Assembly (NCBI GenBank): GCA_937928755.1
Contig: CALEZI010000039.1
Coordinates: 1-6,284 of the forward strand
DNA length: 6,284 nt
Origin: an uncultured Rhodanobacteraceae bacterium
GTDB taxonomy: Bacteria; Pseudomonadota; Gammaproteobacteria; Xanthomonadales; SZUA-5
Direction of reading: 5' to 3'
Positions 1 through 4,908 of this stretch are shown here, piece by piece (the first letter of the stretch is position 1; each line of letters starts with the position of its first letter). A program made the position numbers and the translations under genes. The notes under the pieces were generated by a model. That model saw only the letters and a list, made by a program, of their open reading frames with translations, ran no database searches and was not told the DNA's origin.

Positions 1-504
1 GTAGAGCGGAGCTTGCTCCGCTGCTTTGGTAGAGCGGAGCTTGCTCCGCTGCTTTTGCAATTCGCGCCCCCCAGCCGAGCAAGCTCGGCTCTACAAGGGC
101 CGGCGCTCCGTCGATTTGGTAGAGCGGAGCTTGCTCCGCTGCTTTTGCAATTCGCGCCCCCGAGCCGAGCAAGCTCGGCTCTACAAGGGCCGGCGCTCCG
201 CCGCTTTGGCAGAGCGGAGCTTGCTCCGCTGCTTTTGCAATTCGCGCCCCCCAGCCGAGCAAGCTCGGCTCTACAAGGGCCGGCGCTCCGTCGATTTGGT
301 AGAGCGGAGCTTGCTCCGCTGCTTTTGCAATTCGCGCCCCCGAGCCGAGCAAGCTCGGCTCTACAAGGGCCGGCGCTCCGCTGCTTTGGTAGAGCGGAGC
401 TTGCTCCGCTGCTTTTGCAATTCGCGGCCCCCAGCCGAGCAAGCTCGGCTCTACAAGGGCCGGCGCTCCGCTGCTTTGGTAGAGCGGAGCTTGCTCCGCT
501 GCTT
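1..504. repeat. Tandem array of 90-bp units built from inverted GTAG-type REPs (BIME-like)
   Basis: Five full 90-bp units start at 29, 119, 209, 299 and 389. A 28-bp short unit precedes them (1-28) and a partial unit (479-504) follows. Each unit reads: REP-A (22 nt: GTAG then stem AGCGGAGC-TT-GCTCCGCT), a 22-nt spacer (GCTTTTGCAA...), REP-B in inverse orientation (stem AGCCGAGC-AA-GCTCGGCT then CTAC), and a 24-nt spacer (AAGGGCCGGCGCTCC...). That gives 7 A and 5 B REPs in view. Units are nearly identical; differences sit at unit position 44 (C or G), around positions 80-90, and at window position 427. GTAG-headed short palindromes of this design are known in Stenotrophomonas and relatives and are thought to be spread by RAYT (REP-associated tyrosine) transposases; none is encoded here. 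The left end may continue outside the window. Because 90 is a multiple of three, reading frames stay open across the array on both strands, but nothing suggests it is coding. Confidence 0.95.
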
Positions 505-508
505 CTGC

Positions 509-1846
509 TCAGCCCTTCTGCTGCGGCTTCGGCAGCCAGATGCTGACCACGAGTCCCCCGTCGGGGCGATTGCTCAGGCGGATGCGTCCGCCATGGGCTT
601 CGGCGATCTCGCGCGCCAGGGCCAGACCGAGGCCGGTGCCGGCGCGTTTGGTGGAATAGAACGGCAGCAGCGCCTGCTCCAGTACGGCCTCGCTCATGCC
701 GCTGCCGCGATCGCGCACCTGCAGCAGGAACTGCGGACCTGCATCGGTGACCTGGATCTCGACCTCGCCCGGCGCCGAACCGGCCTCCACCGCGTTCTTG
801 ACCAGATTGATCAGCACCTGTTCGATCTGCGCGCGATCGACGTTGGCTGGCGATTCTGGCAGCGGCCGCAGCACGCGCACCGCCTGCGCCTGGGTCACGT
901 TGTCGAGCAACGCCTCCCAGGGAACCGGCATCAAGCGCGGATTGGGAAGTTTGGCGAAGCGCGCGTAGCCGCCGATGAACTGCTCCAGATGACGCGCCCG
1001 TTCATCGATCGTGGTGAAGATCTTCAGCAGGCTGGCCTTGTCGCCGCGCTCGGCGTACACGCGCCCGGTATGCGCCATCGAGGCGATCGGACCGAGCGCG
1101 TTGTTGAGTTCGTGGCTGATCACGCGGATGACCTTCTTCCAGGTCGCCACTTCCTGGCGCGCCAGTTCGCGCGTCAGCCGCCGCAGCATGGTCAGCTGGT
1201 GGCGCCGCCCGTGCAGCTCGAAGCTGCGTCGGGTCAGGTGGAACACATCTTCGTCGCCATCCACGGTCAGCGTCACCAGGCCATCCTGGCCGTGCCGGAG
1301 CGGCTCGGCCAGCGCGTCGGGCAGGCGCGCGACCAGTTCGTCGAAACCGAAACCTTCCAGCTTGCCGGCTACGCCGAACAACTCGCGCGCCGCCAGATTG
1401 CCATAGACCACGCGCTCGCGCGGGTCGGTCAGCAGCAATGCGGTTGGCGTGTTCTGGACCACCGTGTCGAGCAGCAGTTCGCGCTGAATCAGGCGCTGAC
1501 GCTCGTCGCGCAACTGCCCGCCGAGCGCATTCAGCGTGCGCGTCAGTTCGGCCAGGTCAGGATCGGCCGGCACCCGAATCGAGGTGGCGAAATCGGCGTC
1601 GGTCCAGGCCGCCACCAGCGTCGACAGCGCGCGCAGGTGTTCGGCTGCCGGCATGCGCTCGCGGCGGATGGCGATCAATGCGAAGGCAAGGCCGAGCGCC
1701 AGCGCAAGGGCCAGGGTCGACCAGAAACCGAGCGAGTCGACGCTGAAAGCCGTCAGCAGCACCAGCAGCATGCCCCAAAGCGTCCAGCCGGGCAGGCGAC
1801 GCAGGCGGGCCTGGTGGCGGGGGTGGGTGTCTGCGGGTTCGGTCAT
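509..1846 (-). CDS. PAS-containing membrane sensor histidine kinase (NtrY-like), partner of the adjacent sigma-54 response regulator
   Basis: Membrane kinase of 445 aa that should autophosphorylate on His and pass phosphate to the regulator encoded 122 bp upstream. Two hydrophobic helices (about residues 21-36 and 39-60) are separated by only a few residues, so there is no periplasmic sensor domain. Residues 61-115 look like a HAMP linker, and about 120-220 a PAS domain starting near QNTPTALLLTDP. The H-box is SHELNNALGPI with phosphoacceptor His245 and Asn249 at H+4, a position tied to phosphatase activity in HisKA kinases. The ATPase domain shows the N-box (LINLVKNAVEA, 345-355), G1 (DRGSGM, 379-384), F-box (LPFYSTK, 394-400) and G2 (GTGLGLALA, 403-411). 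The ATG at 1846 is chosen because an AGGA lies 8 nt upstream and the preceding frame has no family features. The stop is only 4 bp from the REP array. Family assignment is firm; the signal sensed is unknown. Confidence 0.95.
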   Translation of the reverse strand: MTEPADTHPRHQARLRRLPGWTLWGMLLVLLTAFSVDSLGFWSTLALALALGLAFALIAIRRERMPAAEHLRALSTLVAAWTDADFATSIRVPADPDLAELTRTLNALGGQLRDERQRLIQRELLLDTVVQNTPTALLLTDPRERVVYGNLAARELFGVAGKLEGFGFDELVARLPDALAEPLRHGQDGLVTLTVDGDEDVFHLTRRSFELHGRRHQLTMLRRLTRELARQEVATWKKVIRVISHELNNALGPIASMAHTGRVYAERGDKASLLKIFTTIDERARHLEQFIGGYARFAKLPNPRLMPVPWEALLDNVTQAQAVRVLRPLPESPANVDRAQIEQVLINLVKNAVEAGSAPGEVEIQVTDAGPQFLLQVRDRGSGMSEAVLEQALLPFYSTKRAGTGLGLALAREIAEAHGGRIRLSNRPDGGLVVSIWLPKPQQKG

Positions 1847-1854
1847 GGATCGAA

Positions 1855-1858
1855 TCCT
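1855..1858 (-). promoter_or_regulatory. Ribosome binding site of the histidine kinase
   Basis: AGGA on the minus strand ends 8 nt before the ATG at 1846. It supports this start rather than any in the long open frame upstream, which runs on in a different frame under the regulator gene. Confidence 0.6.
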
Positions 1859-1873
1859 AACCGGCCCTCTCAG

Positions 1874-1945
1874 GTAGGAGCGACGTATAAGTCGTGACCG
1901 ACAGTTTGGTGGCGTCGCCGGTCGCGACGTACACGTCGCTCCTGC
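1874..1945. repeat. Inverted pair of GTAGGAGCGACG-type REPs in the regulator-kinase gap
   Basis: Two 27-nt elements face each other at 1874-1900 (plus orientation, GTAGGAGCGACG head) and 1919-1945 (minus orientation, GCAGGAGCGACG head), 18 bp apart. They match at 23 of 27 positions when inverted. The second has a perfect internal palindrome, GCGACGT-GT-ACGTCGC; the first keeps it with a mismatch and a G-T pair. The paired arrangement is that of a REP doublet. This sequence family differs from the 90-bp array but shares the GTAG head. It fills most of the 122-bp gap and could fold into a large cruciform or mRNA hairpin. I see no T-run that would make it a classic terminator. Confidence 0.85.
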
Positions 1946-1953
1946 GGTTGCGC

Positions 1954-1972
1954 GGAAACATGTCGTTCCTAC
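1954..1972 (-). repeat. Degenerate third REP overlapping the regulator stop codon
   Basis: On the minus strand this reads GTAGGAACGACATGTTTCC, a diverged relative of the GTAGGAGCGACG elements next to it. Its internal palindrome is decayed, with only GGAA/TTCC and a few inner pairs left. The TAG in its GTAG head is the stop codon of the response regulator gene (1971-1969). Confidence 0.5.
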
Positions 1973-3354
1973 TCCCGCCGCACGTCGATCCCGTACTTTT
2001 CCATGCGCCGATACAACGCCTGGCGCGACAGGCCGAGGCTGTGCGCGGCTTCGGCGACCACGCCGCCGGCGCGCGCCAGCGCCGCTTCGATTTCGTCGCG
2101 GCTGGGTTCGCGCAGCGCGTCGGGACTGCTGCCGGGCGCGCTGACCGGCGCAGCCGGCAGACCCAGATCGTCGACATTGACCACTCCATCGCGGCACAGC
2201 AGGCTTGCCCGCGTGATCGCATTTTTCAACTCGCGCACATTGCCCGGCCACGCGTGCGCCTCCAGCGCCCGGCGAGCCGCGTCGGTCAGGCGCGGTAGCG
2301 ATTCCCGATTCCCCATTCCCGATTCCCGGCTGGCCAGAAAATGTTCGGCCAGCGGCACGATGTCGTCGCGTCGCTCGGCCAGTGGCGGCAGACGCACCTC
2401 GATGACGTTCAGGCGGTAATACAGATCCTCGCGGAATTCGCCGCGTCGGATCAGCCCGGGCAGGTCCGAGTTGGTGGCCGACAGCACGCGGACCTTGACC
2501 TCGCGCGTGCGATTGCTGCCCAGGCGCTCGAAGCGCCCGGTCTCGAGCACGCGCAGCATTTTCATCTGCCCGGCCGGCGACAGATTGCCGATCTCGTCGA
2601 GGAACAGGGTGCCGTTGTCGGCCGCCTCGAAGCGGCCTTCGCGCGCCTTGCCGGCGCCGGTGTACGCCCCGGCTTCGGCGCCGAACAGTTCGGCTTCGAG
2701 CAGGTCGGCCGGCAACGCACCGCAGTTGACCGCGACGAAAGGCCCGTCCTTGACCCGCGAATTGGCATGAATGATCTCGGCGATACGCTCCTTGCCGGCG
2801 CCATTCGGACCAGTGATCAGCACCGGCACATCGGCGCTGGCCACCTGGCAGGCGAGGCGCAACACCCGCTCCATCGACGGCGATGCGTAGACGATGCCGC
2901 GCAGATCGTACTCGCGCGCCAGCGAACGCCGGCCCTCCGATTCGCGCACCGTCAGTTTGCGCATCTGGCGATTGCTCTCGGCCAGTTCCAGCAGGTTGCG
3001 CACCGTGGTCAGCAGGCGCTGATCGTCCCACGGCTTGGACAGATAGTCGGCAGCGCCGGCCTTGACCAGGTCCACCGCCTGTTCCAGATGCGTCCACGCG
3101 GTCAGCAGGATCAACGGCAGATCCGGATGGCGCTCGCGTATCTGCCGGAACAAGACCACGCCCTCCTCGCCGGAAGTAGTGTCGGCCGAGAAATTCATGT
3201 CCTGGATCACCAGGTCGATGTGCTCGTGCGCAAGGATGTCCAACCCCGCACGCGGACTCTGCGCCGTGCTCACCGTGTGCCCGTCAAGGCCCAGCAGCAG
3301 TTCCAGCGCAGTGCCGATAGCGGGGTTGTCGTCGATGATCAGGAGGTGGGGCAT
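1969..3354 (-). CDS. NtrC-family sigma-54-dependent response regulator
   Basis: Transcriptional activator of 461 aa that should drive sigma-54 promoters when phosphorylated by the downstream kinase. The receiver domain (about 1-120) has acidic pocket D8/D9, phosphoacceptor D52, T85 and K107. The loop after D52 is several residues longer than in typical receivers (DMNFSADTTSGEEG). The AAA+ domain (about 150-385) has Walker A GPNGAGKE (182-189), the sigma-54 contact loop as GAYTGA (229-234), Walker B LFLDE (250-254), a sensor-I-type ATN (293-295), the arginine-finger region FREDLYYRLN (307-316) and WPGNVREL (369-376). The C-terminus is a Fis-type helix-turn-helix (AAHSLGLSRQALYRRMEKYG). Residues 342-353 are encoded by an inserted ATTCCCG repeat. 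The ATG at 3354 starts directly at the first receiver strand and has a GAGG 11 nt upstream; a TTG at 3384 in the same frame has no visible RBS. Its target operon is probably this one, by inference. Confidence 0.96.
   Translation of the reverse strand: MPHLLIIDDNPAIGTALELLLGLDGHTVSTAQSPRAGLDILAHEHIDLVIQDMNFSADTTSGEEGVVLFRQIRERHPDLPLILLTAWTHLEQAVDLVKAGAADYLSKPWDDQRLLTTVRNLLELAESNRQMRKLTVRESEGRRSLAREYDLRGIVYASPSMERVLRLACQVASADVPVLITGPNGAGKERIAEIIHANSRVKDGPFVAVNCGALPADLLEAELFGAEAGAYTGAGKAREGRFEAADNGTLFLDEIGNLSPAGQMKMLRVLETGRFERLGSNRTREVKVRVLSATNSDLPGLIRRGEFREDLYYRLNVIEVRLPPLAERRDDIVPLAEHFLASRESGMGNRESLPRLTDAARRALEAHAWPGNVRELKNAITRASLLCRDGVVNVDDLGLPAAPVSAPGSSPDALREPSRDEIEAALARAGGVVAEAAHSLGLSRQALYRRMEKYGIDVRRE
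2299..2329. repeat. ATTCCCG 7-bp tandem repeat inside the regulator gene
   Basis: Four consecutive 7-mers lie at 2301-2328: ATTCCCG, ATTCCCC, ATTCCCG, ATTCCCG, with CG before and G after. I know this pattern as a frequent intergenic repeat in Xanthomonadales genomes (from memory, not searched). Here it lies in frame in the response regulator and gives residues 342-353 (SRESGMGNRESL). These fall between the AAA+ helix ending in LAEHFLA and the next conserved stretch LTDAARRALEAHAWPG, a linker that varies across the family. Confidence 0.8.
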
Positions 3355-3365
3355 GCAGAGGTCTG

Positions 3366-3369
3366 CCTC
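3366..3369 (-). promoter_or_regulatory. Probable ribosome binding site of the response regulator
   Basis: GAGG on the minus strand, 11 nt before the ATG at 3354. The spacing is long, but there is no better candidate, and it lies inside the 10-codon extension implied by the alternative TTG at 3384, which argues against that longer start. Confidence 0.45.
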
Positions 3370-3397
3370 GGGGAAAATGGGCAAAAGGATGCACCGA

Positions 3398-3474
3398 GTG
3401 AAACATTAAACGTTAAACGTGAAGGTGGAGCGGCAGCCCCGCCACCCTTTCACATTTCACATTTCACTTTTCAC
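3398..3474. repeat. Imperfect GTGAAAC/TTTCAC inverted repeat in the permease-regulator gap
   Basis: The left arm holds AAAC/TTAAACG-type repeats (GTGAAACATTAAACG...), the right arm tandem TTTCACA units (CACATTTCACATTTCAC). The centre is GGTGG (3424-3428) pairing with CCACC (3442-3446) around a GC-rich core. The outer arms pair only with bulges and mismatches. The element starts 6 bp after the stop of the second permease and ends about 44 bp before the regulator start. It may be a transcript-folding element or a decayed mobile repeat; there is no clear T-run for intrinsic termination. Confidence 0.6.
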
Positions 3475-3480
3475 CGCTCT

Positions 3481-4698
3481 TCATGCTGACCGCGTGGCGA
3501 TCGCCGGTGCGATCCGACTCGCGCGCAGCGCGGGACCGAGCACTGCGAGTTGGCCGAGCACCAGCACCACCACGGCGCCGATCGGCAGCCACCACAGCGG
3601 CAGCTGATCGAAACCGAGATTCTGCACCAGCCATGCGTTCACGCCGACCGCCAGCGCAGCGCCGATGACGATGCCGATCAGTGCGATGAGCGCATTCTCG
3701 GTCTGGAAGTAGCGCAGGATGTCGCGCTTGCGCGCGCCGAGCGCGCGTCGCGTACCGATCTGCTTGGTGCGCTGGGTGACCCAGAAGCTGGCCTGGCCGA
3801 CGATGCCGAAAGCCGTCACCGCCAGGAGCGCGATGCCGATCAGCGCGAGCAGCACGGCCATCGCCATGTCGTTGCGGAATGCGCCGCTGCGGACCTCGTC
3901 GAACGAGCGGATGTTGCTGACGATGCGATTCGGGTTGACCTTGAACAGGGTCTCTTCGACGACCTTCATCGCGCGGTCGCGTTCGCCCGCTTCGGTGCGC
4001 ACGATGAAGCCGCCGAGTCCCACGGCGGCGTGCGGCACGAACACCACGCGGTCCGGATTGCGCGAGCGCGCCCATGGCGTGGCGATATGCTCGGTCACGC
4101 CGATGACCCGCTGCGACGGTTCGCCCTGGTTGCCGGTGATGTCGATCAGCTTGCCGACCGCGCTCTCGCCCGGGAACAGGCGCTCGGCGAGGCCCTTGTT
4201 GATCAGGACGACCGGCGGATTGGGCTGGTCGCCTTGCTTGAACGGCGTGATTTCTGCGGGCTCGAAGTTGCGTCCCTCGATGATCTTCGTACCGAAAGAT
4301 TCGAGCAGGTTGGCGTCGGCGAAATACAAGGCAGCGGCGCGTCCGGGACCATCGACGCGCTCGCCCGCCTTCAGCGAAACCGAGGTCTGCCAGCCGCTGC
4401 GCGCCAGCGGGAAGCTGAAGCCGGGACTGGCGGCGACCACTCCCGGAATGGCCATGATCGCGTTGATGTCTTCCTCGTTGGCGATCGCCGGCTCGCGCGA
4501 AGTTCCGATGTTCTGGTTGCCGACGATGAACACGTTGGCCTCGTCGACACCGCTGTCGATCGACATCGCGCTGATGCGTTCGCTGACGATGAACAGCACG
4601 TTGGCAAGAATCGCCAGCGTCAATGCGATCTGTGCTGCGATCAGCACCGCGGCGACCGGGTTGCGTTTCAGCGAGGACAGGATGGGGCGGATTTCCAT
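3481..4698 (-). CDS. ABC transporter permease, MacB/FtsX type (second of two)
   Basis: Inner-membrane permease of 405 aa from the MacB/FtsX-like (type VII) ABC superfamily, without a fused ATPase domain. The topology fits the family: TM1 (about 15-39, PVAAVLIAAQIALTLAILANVLFIV), a large extracytoplasmic domain (about 40-275), then TM2 (279-303), TM3 (335-358) and TM4 (368-388). The coupling region between TM2 and TM3 reads QIGTRRALGARKRDILRYF, the family signature that contacts the ATPase, and the end reads RASRIAPAIATRSA, equivalent to the family's 'P..A.RI.P...L' tail. The ATG at 4698 is preceded by GGAG with 6-nt spacing, and the protein then starts like other permeases (MEIRPILSSLKRNP). 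The frame stays open 60 codons further upstream, but that stretch is repeat-derived. It probably forms a heterodimer with the permease encoded upstream. Substrate unknown. Confidence 0.93.
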   Translation of the reverse strand: MEIRPILSSLKRNPVAAVLIAAQIALTLAILANVLFIVSERISAMSIDSGVDEANVFIVGNQNIGTSREPAIANEEDINAIMAIPGVVAASPGFSFPLARSGWQTSVSLKAGERVDGPGRAAALYFADANLLESFGTKIIEGRNFEPAEITPFKQGDQPNPPVVLINKGLAERLFPGESAVGKLIDITGNQGEPSQRVIGVTEHIATPWARSRNPDRVVFVPHAAVGLGGFIVRTEAGERDRAMKVVEETLFKVNPNRIVSNIRSFDEVRSGAFRNDMAMAVLLALIGIALLAVTAFGIVGQASFWVTQRTKQIGTRRALGARKRDILRYFQTENALIALIGIVIGAALAVGVNAWLVQNLGFDQLPLWWLPIGAVVVLVLGQLAVLGPALRASRIAPAIATRSA

Positions 4699-4704
4699 GG
4701 GGAG

Positions 4705-4708
4705 CTCC
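4705..4708 (-). promoter_or_regulatory. Ribosome binding site of the second permease
   Basis: GGAG lies 6 nt before the ATG at 4698, inside a small palindrome GGAGCTCC (4701-4708). It decides the start against the upstream open frame. The C-rich arm of the long inverted repeat ends only 8 bp upstream of it on the transcript. Confidence 0.65.
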
Positions 4709-4716
4709 AGAGCAGA

Positions 4717-4873
4717 AGCGGGGCAGGGGGCAGGGGGCACGGGCCGGACATCAGCGCAGGGACAGACAACGAGGTGGACCGAGGGCGCCGCGAGCGTGCC
4801 ATCCGATCCAGAGTGGTGCGTGGCAGGAGCAGGCGACAAAGCTCGGCCCCTGCCCCTTGCCCCCTGCCCCGCT
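4717..4873. repeat. Long inverted repeat: two 30-bp G-rich arms around a 97-bp centre, between the permease genes
   Basis: Arm 1 (4717-4746) on the plus strand is AGC then G4-CA-G5-CA-G5-CAC-G3-CCG. Arm 2 (4844-4873) on the minus strand is AGC then G4-CA-G5-CAA-G4-CA-G4-CCG. They agree at 28 of 30 positions when inverted. The centre (4747-4843) has no recognisable gene. Each arm also has four G-runs with short loops and so fits a G-quadruplex pattern, on opposite strands. I see no obvious target-site duplication at the outer edges. The repeat takes up most of the 210-bp gap between the permeases. It may be a dispersed intergenic repeat, an attenuating hairpin, or both. Confidence 0.85.
4786..4801 (-). 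promoter_or_regulatory. Weak sigma-54-like -24/-12 candidate before the second permease
   Basis: On the minus strand TGGCACG (4801-4795) matches the -24 consensus exactly, and a GC falls at the correct distance for -12 (4788-4787). The TT that should precede that GC is CG instead. It lies in the centre of the long inverted repeat. It is of interest only because a sigma-54 activator is encoded downstream; one such 7-mer in a GC-rich window is expected about by chance. Confidence 0.15.
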
Positions 4874-4908
4874 TTCAAGAACCTCGCGCATCACGTCGAC
4901 TTTCGCCC

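Noticed and set aside
1..504. CRISPR array
   Set aside because: Units are 90-bp direct repeats with nearly identical 'spacers'; there are no unique spacers and no cas genes.
479..504. Rho-independent terminator after the kinase
   Set aside because: The hairpin is strong, but the downstream bases on the minus strand are not a T-run.
26..1897. Long plus-strand open frame (623 codons) and a shorter one at 13-546
   Set aside because: They run through the REP array, which is open because the unit length is a multiple of three, and then through the antisense of the kinase gene. The peptide is repeat-derived and rich in Arg/Gln with no domain; the antisense strand has the complete kinase motifs.
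1847..3097. Upstream extension of the kinase frame to give an 862-aa fusion
   Set aside because: The extra part lies antiparallel-free but out of frame under the regulator gene and is low-complexity Arg/Gly/Ala. The ATG at 1846 has its own RBS and begins a normal kinase.
2341..3489. Plus-strand open frame of 382 codons opposite the regulator
   Set aside because: High GC leaves antisense frames open. The minus strand encodes an intact NtrC-type regulator with every motif in place, and the plus-strand peptide shows no family features.
4717..4873. MITE or small insertion sequence
   Set aside because: Inverted arms are present, but no target-site duplication or transposase remnant is visible, so I call it only an inverted repeat.
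4699..4878. 60-codon N-terminal extension of the second permease
   Set aside because: It translates the G-rich inverted repeat and has no RBS. The start at 4698 has a well-placed GGAG and matches the expected family N-terminus.
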